Position numbers and translations under genes: made by a program. From Hippopus hippopus (lineage: Eukaryota > Mollusca > Bivalvia > Cardiida > Cardiidae), in NCBI GenBank assembly GCA_946811185.2, contig OX328108.1, forward strand, positions 4,177,501-4,241,500: a stretch of DNA of 64,000 nucleotides, written 5' to 3'. Under the pieces are notes generated by a model. It did no database searches, had not been told where the DNA came from, and worked only from the letters and a program-made list of their open reading frames with translations. Position 1 is the stretch's first letter. Every line of letters begins with the position of its first letter. This document shows, one piece after another, positions 50,801 to 60,239 of this stretch.

Positions 50801-51254
50801 GTTAAAAGATAGAGTTCTGTATTTCGATACAGATAGTTGCATGTACATTCACGACCCTGAATTATGGAATCTTCCTATTATTAACAGCCGACTAGGAAAA
50901 TGGACTGATGAAGAGCCTGCTTGTAAAATTACTCAATTCAGAGGACTTGGGCCTAAGAATTATGCTTACAAAATGAAAACAAAAGATGGAGAAAAGATAA
51001 GCAAATGTAAAGTAAAGGGGATTACTCTGGATTACAATACAAAACAGGTGCTGAATTTCGATACATATTCAAAATGTGCTTTGGATCGCACAATAGAAAT
51101 CAAAATTCAGTATAATTGTAGAATTTAAAGACACAAAGATAGAACGGTTACCAGTGAACCACAAACAAAAACGTTTCGCTCTGTATACACCAAGAGAGTT
51201 ATTGTAAATGGTACTGACACTGTACCCTATGGTCATAAAAGTTTGAGAAAATAA
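47882..51254 (+). pseudogene. polB: protein-primed DNA polymerase B, multiply broken, element 2
   Basis: It lacks about the first 75 codons. Frames change near 48110-48190, 48290 and 49120, and a TAA at 51126..51128 stops the last part 42 codons early. The exonuclease I motif reads FFDFKCKQD, with Lys in place of the Glu seen in element 1. Motif B (LNCLWGKLAQR) and motif C (YFDTDSC) are intact here. The pattern of lesions differs from element 1, so the two copies decayed independently. Confidence 0.9.
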
Positions 51255-51334
51255 TTTTATATCACATTGTTGTGTAGCAATCAGTCAAAGTAAGTCGGGA
51301 AAAAATATTAGCCGTTGGTCAAAAAATAACAATC

Positions 51335-51987
51335 ATGTTACCGTTACCAACAGATCTACGTGAAAAAATTATGGAGAATTTGTTCGACAGCATACACTTG
51401 ATGAACAAACACAGGTTAACATTAAATTTTTCTGTGTGAAAATTTGGATCAAAAAAATGTTTAAGTGGATTGCAAAAGGAGAAAAATCCTACAAAGTGTA
51501 TGGTATAACCAACTTTATTGCGATGATGGTTGACTATTCGGGTTTGGATCTCGAACTCAAGACTTATTTAGCAGATAGCTGTTTGAAAGACAATGTTATT
51601 AGTAAACTGTTTCGATCCACAAGTCGGTGGACATTTTTTATCATAGGAAGAACAGAAGAAAGTTTTCTTAACGTTCTGAAAACGAAATCAGTTCTATTTG
51701 ACTTTTACTTACGGTACAAAAAAGGATCTGTTCATTCCTACGGAGAAACAATGGAAACCATGTCAGGGTATATTCTATTTGATAGAGGTGTTACAGAAGA
51801 AGTAGTGAATTCAGCTCTTTCAACAAAAGACGCTTATAGACATGTTGCTCCATTCATAGGACTACGAGATTTCGACGATATGGACAGTGAGTATACAATG
51901 TTTTTGGGGTATGACCAATTGCATAAAGACATTACGGAATATGAAGACAAATGTGAAACTCGTGGTATTTGCGAATTTGCATTGTAA
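51335..51987 (+). pseudogene. unknown Polinton gene next to polymerase, element 2 copy
   Basis: Starts at ATG 51335 (LPLPTDLREKI). One base is missing near 51370, after which the frame is open from 51436 to 51987 (FKWIAKGEKSYKVYG.. to ..ETRGICEFAL). The part deleted in element 1 (CLKDNVISK) is present here. No motif is recognised. Confidence 0.65.
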
Positions 51988-51989
51988 AA

Positions 51990-52320
51990 AATTAATTGCG
52001 AATAATTCATAGTAAATAATTCATTGTGAAAAAAATATTTCAGTGTGATTTTTTCATTGTGAATAATTCATTGTGAAAAAATATTTCAGTGTGATTTTTT
52101 TCATTGTCAAGAAAATGTTTTTTATGCTGTATTGTAAAAAATATTTCAGTGTGAATTTTTTCATTGTCAAGAAATTTTTTATGCTGTATTGTAAAAAATG
52201 TTTCCTAGTGAATTTTTTCATTGTCAAGAAATTTTTTTCATCGTCAAGAAAATTTTTATGATGCATTGCAAAAAATGTTTCATTGTTTAGTTCTGTTCAA
52301 TAAATAAAAGTTCAATAAAT
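51990..52320. repeat. AT-rich tandem repeats with deletion junction
   Basis: Repeats of TTCATTGTGAAAAAATATTT and TTCATTGTCAAGAAA, equivalent to 33460..33690 of element 1. At about 52280..52307 (TTGTTTAGTTCTGTTCAATA) the sequence switches to the equivalent of 25600..25765. It contains AATAAATAAAAG, possible polyadenylation signals for the genes upstream. Confidence 0.78.
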
Positions 52321-52481
52321 AAAAGTTCAAAAAAACAATAGAGCTCTTCATTCTGTTTTTTCCCAAGACTTGCTCTGTCTACATTTTTTTACTATATTAG
52401 CATGAAACGTAGCATGGGAAAAAATGTATGTGCTTTCCGCCAGGTTCGTGCTCTTTAAAAATTTTCAGTCCTCTGTAAACG

Positions 52482-52579
52482 TATAAATCCCAGCGATATT
52501 TTCATACAATCACCATTTCTTTGACTCTCAGCTAACGAACACTTCGAAAGCAGTATCAATATTCGGGAGCAGTATCAAT
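52482..52579 (+). promoter_or_regulatory. TATA box and repeated leader of the 101-residue gene, element 2
   Basis: TATAAA at 52482..52487 in GTATAAATCCCAGCG, then the leader with two copies of the GAAAGCAGTATCAATATTCG repeat ending at the ATG. No E2F or CRE is present. Confidence 0.72.
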
Positions 52580-52885
52580 ATGGAGGAGATAAATCATCAA
52601 CTACGTGAGGCTCTCCAAGAATATCTAAATGCAGGTCAACAGTTATTACAACTAAACACTCATTTCGTAGGAGAGGAGGAACAAAACCAACTACAACGTA
52701 TAACACAGCCATACAAAGATCTCGGCGAAAGATTAGTTCAACTATTTTTAAAGACAACACCGGATATCATTTTGGTTGATATCGAATTTGGGAGAAAGAT
52801 TACTTTCGATAATGGAGCAATGGTGATCAGAAAAAGAGTTGAAGCATGCCCCATTTGTCAAGCGAATTTCGGATGCTGCCATTAG
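52580..52885 (+). CDS. accessory protein with C-terminal Cys motif (101 residues), element 2 copy
   Basis: Same length as 25156..25461 with about one change per ten residues. It keeps the helical start (INHQLREALQEYLNAGQQLL) and the terminal CPICQANFGCCH. It is intact. The stem-loop follows 48 bases below. The function is unknown. Confidence 0.75.
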   Translation: MEEINHQLREALQEYLNAGQQLLQLNTHFVGEEEQNQLQRITQPYKDLGERLVQLFLKTTPDIILVDIEFGRKITFDNGAMVIRKRVEACPICQANFGCCH

Positions 52886-52932
52886 AAGTGGAAAAACAAC
52901 GTGAGACAAAAAAACAGTCTCCAAAACAAAAC

Positions 52933-52948
52933 AGCCCTTTTCAGGGCT
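52933..52948 (+). terminator. histone-like 3' stem-loop after the 101-residue gene, element 2
   Basis: AGCCCTTTTCAGGGCT followed by ACCCATCTACCACGAAAGTT. ACCCA is exactly the flank of metazoan histone stem-loops. Confidence 0.82.
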
Positions 52949-53177
52949 ACCCATCTACCACGAAAGTTCTATCTTTTTTCAAATTGTCAAAACTCAAAAG
53001 ATTTACAATCAAAAAAAGTCATAGAATAGTCAAACTCTAGTTTTTTTCTATCCCCGAACAAGAAAAAATGCAACAAAACCACGGGTTGGTCAACAATAAA
53101 ACATTTAGTATTAGAAATAAAACGGTAATTCTGATTGGTTAACATTAATTTGGAGCCAAAACAGCATGAAACGCCGA

Positions 53178-53245
53178 CGCGGGAAAAACATAGGAGAAAA
53201 TGATGTCATAGGTCAACTAGTTCAATCCGTCTGAAAAGCTATAAA
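53178..53245 (+). promoter_or_regulatory. E2F-CRE-TATA promoter of the 104-residue gene, element 2
   Basis: CGCGGGAAA (53178..53186), a one-base variant CRE TGATGTCA (53201..53208) and TATAAA (53240..53245), ~40 bases above the ATG. Confidence 0.75.
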
Positions 53246-53282
53246 TCTCTGCGATATATTATCCATACATTTCATTTTCGCA

Positions 53283-53597
53283 ATGGCTTCAAGACCATCA
53301 CTCGCCATACGCTTCACCTGGATGGATGCCGAGCGACAGTTAATAAGAGCAAGGAGGCAGATCGATTTGCTTAAACAACGCTTAGCCGAAGTAAGAAAGC
53401 GTCACGAGAGAGCTGAGCTTGCTAATAACAGGGTGTTCTGTTATAACCTTCGGATGAAGGAAATGATCATTGAAGGCACGCTTGAAATGTATTTTCAGTA
53501 TGCTAATACAAAAAGTGAGCAGTTAGACCGTCTTTTCCGCGAGCAAATCGCCGCTGAAAGGGCTGAGTCAGACAGTGAATCGACTGATACTGAATAA
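53283..53597 (+). CDS. accessory coiled-coil protein (104 residues), element 2 copy
   Basis: Relative of 24480..24794. Both have FTWMDAER near residue 12, a likely coiled coil (QIDLLKQRLAEVRKRHERAE), EGTLEMYFQYA and the acidic tail ending ESTDTE. It is intact. It has the E2F-CRE-TATA promoter and a stem-loop below. A regulatory or DNA-associated role is inference. Confidence 0.75.
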   Translation: MASRPSLAIRFTWMDAERQLIRARRQIDLLKQRLAEVRKRHERAELANNRVFCYNLRMKEMIIEGTLEMYFQYANTKSEQLDRLFREQIAAERAESDSESTDTE

Positions 53598-53629
53598 ACA
53601 TTTTCAAAAATTAGTCCTTCTCTTAAAAC

Positions 53630-53645
53630 AGCCCTTTTCAGGGCT
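53630..53645 (+). terminator. histone-like 3' stem-loop after the 104-residue gene, element 2
   Basis: AGCCCTTTTCAGGGCT followed by GACCATCTACCACGGAAGAT, 33 bases below the stop. It marks the inner border of the right inverted repeat. Confidence 0.8.
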
Positions 53646-54373
53646 GACCATCTACCACGGAAGATCTTTCTTCAAATTGTCATTTCTTCAAATTGTCAAA
53701 CTTCTTTCTTTTAGAAGAGTTACACTCCAAAGAGTTACACTCCAGAGAGTTACACTCCAAAGAGTAAAAAAAACTCAGAAAAAGACTAAGTCCAACTCAA
53801 TGGTCAGGCTTTTAGAAAGAGAAATCATTCATAGGGTGAAAAAAACTAAGTTCAACTCAATGATCAGTCTTTTAGAAAGAAAATCATTCATAGGGTAAAA
53901 AAGTCTAAGTCCAACTCAATGGTTAGGCATTTAGAAAAGAGAATTCATTCATAGGATGAAAAAAAACTAAGTTCAACTCAATGGTCAGACATTTAGAAAG
54001 AGAAATCATTCATACGTGAAGAAAAAAACTAAGTTCAACTCAATGCTCAGGCTTTTAGAGAGAAAAATCATCCATAGATACAGAAAAAAGTCTAAGTCCA
54101 ACTCAGTGCTCAGGCTTTTTTAGAGAAAAAATCATTCATAGATGCAGAAAAAAAACTAAGTCCAACTCAGTATTCAGTCTTTTAGAGAGAAAAAATCATT
54201 CATAGGATAAAAAAACTAAGTCCAACTCAGTATTCAGTCTTTTAGAGAGAAAAAATCATTCATAGGATAAAAAACTAAAAAGTGATCCATTACACATATA
54301 AAACACTAAACTCTTGATTAATTTTTTCTCATTCACCATTAACTTTTCGTAAAAGCTGGGTCAGTATCCCACA

Positions 54374-54568
54374 ATGTTTGGATTGACATTTTTTCTCTCA
54401 TTGCTCTTCTGGTTAGAAGAAAGAGAACGTTTCAGATATATCAGGTATGAAATTGTCCATCTAATAAAAATGCTAAATAGAATGGAATCAATCGAAAGAA
54501 AGAGGGGGAGGATAAAAAATGTATTCTGTACAAAAACAGCCCTTTTCAGTGTTAACCATCTTCAATAA
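54374..54568 (+). CDS. small protein with hydrophobic N-terminus, extended frame, right copy
   Basis: Identical in length to 44742..44936 and in the same repeat. The first ~45 residues are the conserved part; the last ~19 read through the degraded stem-loop at 54538..54553. Unknown function. Confidence 0.5.
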   Translation: MFGLTFFLSLLFWLEERERFRYIRYEIVHLIKMLNRMESIERKRGRIKNVFCTKTALFSVNHLQ

Positions 54569-54770
54569 AATATCTTTCTTTTCATTTTTTGTCAGAAGAC
54601 TCATAATCAAAAGAGTCATAGGATAGTCAAACTCTAGTTTTTTCTAACCCGAACAAGAAAATGTAACAAAACTATAGATTGGTCAACAATAAAACATTTA
54701 GTATTAGAAATAAAACGCTGATTCTGATTGGATAACATTAATTTGGAGCCAAAACAGCATGAAACGCCAA

Positions 54771-54838
54771 CGCGGGAAAAACATAGGAGAAAATGACGTC
54801 ATGGGTCAACTAGTTCAATCCGTCTGAAAAGCTATAAA
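54771..54838 (+). promoter_or_regulatory. E2F-CRE-TATA promoter of right 72-residue gene
   Basis: CGCGGGAAA (54771..54779), TGACGTCA (54794..54801), TATAAA (54833..54838). Mirror image of 44472..44539. Confidence 0.77.
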
Positions 54839-54887
54839 ACCCAGCGTTATTTCCCGCACATCGTTCATTTCTTCGAGTCGATGCAAG

Positions 54888-55106
54888 ATGGAGTGTGCGC
54901 TTAAAGATATGGATTTCTGGCAGATTGCAGAACTTTCGGTAAAGAAGAAGAAGGAGTTTGTTGTGCCACAATCTGAAAGTTGGGACGATGACAACGAGCC
55001 ACCGTTCTCATTAAAGTTTGATTTGGACGCACAACAGCTAAAGAGATTGAAGAGGCGGGCAGCGAGTAGCTGCCCAGCCTGCAGAAAGGTTGGAGGTTGT
55101 GCTTAA
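54888..55106 (+). CDS. 72-residue accessory protein with C-terminal Cys motif, right copy
   Basis: Identical to the left arm copy as far as I can read: acidic DDDNEPPFSL, basic LKRLKRR and terminal CPACRKVGGCA. It starts at the ATG 50 bases below the TATA box. A stem-loop follows at 55149..55164. Two identical copies double the dose of this gene. Confidence 0.72.
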   Translation: MECALKDMDFWQIAELSVKKKKEFVVPQSESWDDDNEPPFSLKFDLDAQQLKRLKRRAASSCPACRKVGGCA

Positions 55107-55148
55107 AAACACAACCTCCAAACCAGGTCCTTTTTAGGGACACCCAAC

Positions 55149-55670
55149 AGCCCTTTTCAGGGCTAACCATCTACCACAAAAGTTCTACCTTTCTTCAAAT
55201 TGTCAGACATAAGTTCTATCTTTCTTCAAATTGTCATTTCTTCAAATTGTCAGACGAAAGTTCTATCTTCAAGTTGTCAGACGAAAGTTCTATCTTCAAG
55301 TTGTCATTTCTTCAAATTGTCACAGCTCTTTTCAGAGCTAACCCAACAGTCCTTTTCAGGACCAACCATCTACCACGAAAGATCTATCTTCAAGATGCCA
55401 GACGAAAGTTCTATCTTCAAGCTGTCAGACGAAAGTTCTATCTTCAAGTTGTCATTTCTTCAAATTGTCACAGCTCTTTTCAGAGCTAACCCAACAGTCC
55501 TTTTCAGGACTAACCATTACCACGAAAGATCTATCTTCAAGATGCCAGACGAAAGTTCTATCTTCAAGCTGTCAGACGAAAGTTCTATCTTCAAGTTGTC
55601 ATTTCTTCAAATTGTCACAGCTCTTTTCAGAGCTAACCCAACAGTCCTTTTCAGGACTAACCATTACCAC
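55149..55670 (+). terminator. array of histone-like stem-loops, right arm
   Basis: Mirror of the left array: AGCCC type at 55149..55164, then three pairs of AGCTC type and AGTCC type (first pair 55324..55339 and 55348..55363), in ~147-bp tandem units with GAAAGTTCTATCTTCAAG-type elements. Long frames across this array are artefacts of the repeat. Confidence 0.78.
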
Positions 55671-56204
55671 GAAAGTTCTATCTTTCTTCAAAATTGTCAT
55701 TTCTTCAAATTGTCAAACTTCTTTCTTTTTAGAAGAGTTACACTCCAAAGAGTTACACTCCAGAGAGTTACACTCCAAAGAGTAAAAAAACTCAGAAAAA
55801 GACTAAGTCCAACCCAGCGCTCAGTCTTTTAGAGAAATCATTCATAATTGCAGAAAAAAGACTAAGTCCAACTCAGCGCTCAGTCTTTTAGAGAAATCAT
55901 TCATAGATGCAGAAAAAAGTCTAAGTCCAACTCAGTGATCAGGCTTTTAGAGAGAGAAAAATCATCCATAGGGTGAAAAAACTAAGTCCAACTCAGTGAT
56001 CAGGCTTTTAGAGAGAAAAGAAGCTTGACAATAGAAAATCATTTTTGATCGTTACTTACCCTTTACTTTCCCTTAACTTTCCCTTTTTTTGCAGAAAAAT
56101 TCCACTCAGGGTAGGCAGACTGGGTATTATAAAAAATGCAAATTCTTTCAGGGTAGGCAAACTGGGGACAAACTCTCTGTAGGGTAGGCAACGTAGGGCT
56201 CTCA

Positions 56205-56258
56205 GGGACGTCTCTTTGGACGTCTGACCAGGCCTGTCAGACGTCCAAAGAGACTCCC
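56205..56258. promoter_or_regulatory. hairpin at the right tip of element 2
   Basis: Mirror of 43053..43106: 23-bp stem with one bulge and an AGGCCTG-type loop, 9 bases from the tip. Confidence 0.78.
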
Positions 56259-56267
56259 TATACTACT

Positions 56268-56273
56268 CTAGGG
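56268..56273. repeat. 6-bp target site duplication, right of element 2
   Basis: CTAGGG, identical to 43038..43043. Confidence 0.92.
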
Positions 56274-57595
56274 ATCAATTCTTTACAGGTCAATCCCGTG
56301 TTGAAACAACCATGAAGAAGAAAACATTTGAAATTATTGTTGGAAAAGGAAAAAATACTGGTTACCAGCACTTTCTTCTCTTCCGACTATGTTTTCAACC
56401 TTTTCATCGACACATTCTGTCATATGAGACGCGTTTGATATTTAATTACCTGTTCTTGTATAATCTTTCCAAGTGTTGTTTGCTGGCAGAAAATGAATTT
56501 TGTAACTAGATAAAGGTTTGCAAAGTTGCTCTATTTTTGTTTACTTTTCGTCTAGTTTTCTGTCAACCTTTTACGAGACGATTCTCAGGAGTCTATGTGT
56601 CTCACTCCTTTTATCAGATAATTCAGAGTTTAAAAGAGTTAGGACCCTGATTATGGAGACTCTTGAAAACATTGTGGCAACAAGCATTTCTCTTTTCCAA
56701 AAAATGTCAACCTTTTTAACCCTGAAAGCCTATTGAACAACTATTGCTGCTTTTGTGGTCAGTGTAGATCAAGATAAGACTGCCCTAGATATCATCCAAA
56801 ATTTCAAGGGGTCTGACTAGTCAGGGGTCTATGTGTCTCATTTTCTTTAAAAATACACATTCCATCTAGTCTCCACATAAACTTTGACATCTGCAAATGC
56901 TTTCAAGTTCTTAGTTGCCATCCTAAGACTTTTTATCATATGCAAAAGAAATATAGTGGATTAGTAAAAGTGGACAGGACCCAGTAAACTTGGCATATGG
57001 AAGTAACGGAATGACCTTGTGTTTCTATAAGCTTTCCCAAAGGGAAACCAACCAAAAGATCATGAATACAAAAGTTTTGAATCAAAAAAAGACTCTACAT
57101 TTACATGAAATCATTTTCAATCATCTGTATCACATATCAAAATAATTAACTAACCTTGGATGTTTCTCTAATTTGCGTTGCAGCATTAGATAACTTTCTA
57201 CTTCGAAAGGAAGTTAACAGTTGTTGGTTCTTATTTTTGATTGACAGCGTCCTGAATTGTGGGGACCATCATTTATCTTTGACTTGTTTGTTTCAAGCAT
57301 TTCAAGTATATTAAAGATGCTTAACAAGTACATTTTGACACCTTTGCCACAAGAAAGTGTCATCGTGGTATTTAGCCATTCTGAAAAAAAAAGTGATCGA
57401 TCACAATTGACTTTTCTACCGATTTTGACTGACAGGTTATATCAGCCAATCAAAACGCAGCTTAGTGCGTCATTTAAACGAAAAGGTTATACAAAGTGAC
57501 ACATCTTACTGTTGTAAATTACTATTTAATGTTTTATTCTTTTAAACCAAAAAAGAATGGAATATAAAATAATCATTTCAAAACGGATTTAAGGT
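56274..57595. other. host non-coding DNA
   Basis: No gene is supported. Diverged copies of the host hairpin repeat are at about 56310..56395 and 56655..56720. An 80-codon open frame at 57257..57499 has no recognisable features. Confidence 0.5.
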
Positions 57596-57599
57596 AGTG

Positions 57600-57870
57600 G
57601 ACCCGTAATGGAATATTTCCACTCTTACGAACAAAGTCCGTAACAAAGAAACAAATGAACAAATGCATGGCTGAAACACAAACCGCATCTGGCGGGATTC
57701 GAACCCACGGCGGACAAGATCCTCGTTATTCGAGGTTTAAAAGACCAATACCATAACCACTGAGCTAAAGAGATATCTCTCTAACGCAGTAGTTAGGTAT
57801 TGTATTTAAATCGGGACGAAGCCATGCATGAACGAGTGGTCTCCCGTATCACCACTATAATATTATCCTA
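57600..57870 (-). repeat. tRNA-derived SINE, second family
   Basis: On the minus strand: TTTAGCTCAGTGGTTATGG (A-box) and GGGTTCGAATCCCGCC (B-box), then a body with TTTGTTACGGACTTTGTTCG. A related copy is at 63150..63390. Sharing of the flanking body between the two shows that this is a repeat, not a working tRNA gene. Confidence 0.75.
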
Positions 57871-58498
57871 CAAAATTTGCTATGATTAAAAATGAGTATT
57901 ATTGTACTACTTTAACCGAGCCACTAATTGTGTACTCTCGCAAAAAAAAATTATCAAAAAATGATTTTTTAAACCCTTTTTATAAGTAATAGGTTATTGT
58001 CCTCCGCACCAAATTATGCAGTGGGCTATTGTCGAATGGGGTATTGTCCTAGTGGGTTAAATTGTCCCAGTTAGGTATTATCCGTTCCCCTGTCCTCTCA
58101 TGGGTGAGCTCAATGAATCACGATTTTCACAAAAATTCTCTTGATAGTTTGCATTTTTGTAGCGTGTATTCCTTTATGACATTTACAAATACATTAGACA
58201 GAGTGAGAGTAAAATCTTTTTCCTGTTATCCTTGTACATTTGGCCCATGATCCTAAAAACAAATCCAATGGGTTGAGCATACCTTATCTTCTGGAAATGC
58301 CTTCAACATGGATGAGTCTTACCCTTAGATTTTAGCACAGTGTTAAGAAATCTTGACACTGCAAAGGCCAATAAAAGTTAGGTTAAAAGTATTCAGAATA
58401 AACTATGCTGTCCGATCTTGATCTATAGTGTCTACAAATACACTAAACATTCCAAAGGCTACATTTATCCAGAAGAAAAAATGATTTTTATCTTCACA
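57871..58498. other. host non-coding DNA
   Basis: No gene is seen. GGGTATTGTCC-like phrases recur at 57990..58080. Confidence 0.45.
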
Positions 58499-58516
58499 GA
58501 AGTAAGATCCTTTAGA

Positions 58517-58745
58517 ATGAAGAACCTTGGAAATATCAAAGTGGTTGCAGTTTTCCTGCTTGTGTACGAAATACAAGGGCTTGAATTTGAAAACAGATAT
58601 AAAACTACTTACACAACATGCTATGGACACCGATGTAACTGGACAGAATACTGCGATCCTATATATCGGAGTTGTAAAGAGTGCAAAACCAGATTGATTG
58701 ACTGTTTTAGTCTAGGCAAAGACTGTCCAGTGCTCTACAAAGAAC
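58517..58745 (+). CDS. candidate first coding exon of a secreted Cys-rich host protein
   Basis: From the ATG at 58517 the frame gives a signal-peptide-like start (KNLGNIKVVAVFLLVYEIQG), then seven cysteines in ~40 residues (CYGHRCNWTEYC, SCKEC, DCFSLGKDC), including one NWT glycosylation site. At 58746 there is a good splice donor (GTAAGT). A pyrimidine-rich acceptor (TTTTTATCTTCACAG) ends at about 58499. The exon would thus be 58499..58745. The family is not certain; a small receptor-like Cys-rich domain is possible. This is the only host gene candidate in the window. Confidence 0.4.
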
Positions 58746-59092
58746 GTAAGTTTGTTTTTTTTTCTGGCACGTATTAGGGGCTGTATTCACCAACCATGCT
58801 AAATTCACTTCTGATTTGATCAGGGCTCGTCCTCCTCCATACTGAGATCAGTTGATCTCAGTATGGATAGGTATAAAATTTTGCACTCTAGGTCCTTATT
58901 AACCAACCAAGTTTAATTTCACTCTAATTCTAGATTTAGAAAGTAATACAACTTCTAGTTGGCTAAACCGTATCGTTTAGCCAATCAGAAGTTGTGTTGC
59001 TTTCAATTTTGGACTATGCATTAGAATAAGACCAAGGATATTTCTTACGAATTAGAGGTGAGTATTTCCCCAAGTAAACAGTTAACAATTTT

Positions 59093-59880
59093 TAGCTCGC
59101 CTGAGCACAAAGTGCTGAAGGTGAGCTTTTGTGATTGTACTGTGTCGTGCGTCCTGTGTTCATCAATATTTACCTTGTGTACACTCTAGAGACAACATTT
59201 TCTGTCAGACTCCCAGAAACTTGGTCAGATTATTTGTCTTGAGGATTGCTTGGACAAGTCTGAGATTGGGTTACGTTGGGTCAAAAAGTAGATAAAAGGG
59301 CCAAAACCATGTGTGCACTCTAGAGGCCACATTTCCATTCTAATACGCATAAAACTTAGAATATTTGTCTTGATGATATTTTGGATAACTTGGAAAATGG
59401 GTTAATTCAGGTCAAAAAATAGGTCACTGGGCAAAATCTTAGAAAAACCTTGTGTGCACTCATGATGCTACATTTTCAGCCTGATACTCATAAGACTTGG
59501 TCAAAATCCTAGTCTTGATGATTTCTCAGACAGTTCATAATTGGGCCACATTGGATCAGAAAGTAGGTGGCTGGGCCAAATCTTAGAAAAAACTTTGTTT
59601 GTATCTAGAGGCCACATTTTCAGCCTGATACTCATAAAACTTGGTCACAATGTTTGTTTTGATGATATCATGGATGGGCAGGTATGAAATTAGGTTACAT
59701 AAGGCGAAAAAGAAGGATACCGGGCAAAATTTTAGAAAAAAACTTATGTGCAGTCTAAAGGCCAATTTTTCAGCTACCACCCATGAAACTTTGTCAGAAT
59801 GTTTGTCTTGATGACATCATAGACTACTTTGAAATTGTGTCATGTCGGGTCAAAAAGTATTCACCAAAATCAGTATAATG
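59093..59880 (+). mobile_element. helentron-like (HINE-type) element, copy C
   Basis: Starts with AGCTCGCCTGAGCACAAAGT and the hairpin partner GTGCTGAAGGTGAGC, then about six diverged units with phrases like ACCTTGTGTACACTCTAGAG and TTGGTCAGA. No clear 3' end palindrome is found. No gene. Confidence 0.55.
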
Positions 59881-60239
59881 TAAAACTTTCAAGGTCATTG
59901 GCAAGGTTATGCTGAGGCTTTTCATTGACAATCAGTTGCTAAAGAGCATTCCACAAGGGCACATATTGGATAGATCTCAAAGCCATCAGTGGTGTGAGAA
60001 TTATGTTGCAAACAGGAAAGTAATTCGAAAAGTCCTGACTACATGACATAGCAGGTGAGTGCCAACGTCGACGTTGGGTCTTGAGGTTATACCTCCTTTT
60101 AGTAAATTGTGGATTATTTGTCCATTATTTAACGAATTATTATGAAATTTTAACAGTATGGCAGGGGAAAAAAATTTAGCTCAAATGGCTGAAAGCCAAC
60201 TTAGCTGAAGGCATGGTATGGTTTCTGTCGTGTGTCCAT

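Larger units (their letters stand above)
43044..56267 (+). mobile_element. deleted Polinton-like element 2 with very long TIRs, 13.2 kb
   Basis: AGTAGTAT tips and a 6-bp duplication show it moved as a unit by the same kind of integrase as element 1. Gene content, read left to right: arm genes, coiled-coil gene (minus), 68-residue gene, broken polymerase, broken unknown gene, 101- and 104-residue genes, arm genes. This is the order of element 1 reversed, without protease, capsid, integrase and ATPase genes. It must rely on a relative for movement. Inverted arms of ~2.6 kb are unusual in length and almost identical. Confidence 0.9.
53660..56267 (-). repeat. right terminal inverted repeat of element 2
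   Basis: Inverse of about 43044..45740 with only scattered differences, apart from the ~90 bp extra in the left arm. It holds both spacer-repeat blocks (about 53770..54290 and 55800..56020), the two small genes and the stem-loop array. Confidence 0.92.

Noticed and set aside
51990..52290. Frames rich in FFMLYCKKCF and KNFLTMKK
   Set aside because: They come from AT-rich tandem repeats at the deletion junction; both strands are open by composition. The equivalents at 33452..33646 are rejected too.
22966..56267. Hairpins read as bacterial intrinsic terminators
   Set aside because: No consistent T tract follows the stems, the host is eukaryotic, and the AACCA and GAAAGA flanks fit the histone type better.
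57257..57499. An 80-codon frame as a gene
   Set aside because: No motif, no signal peptide of note, no promoter or splice context that stands out.
57690..57780. A functional tRNA gene on the minus strand
   Set aside because: A- and B-box are present, but the same sequence with the same flanks recurs at 63220..63300, and acceptor and anticodon stems pair poorly. It is a SINE head.
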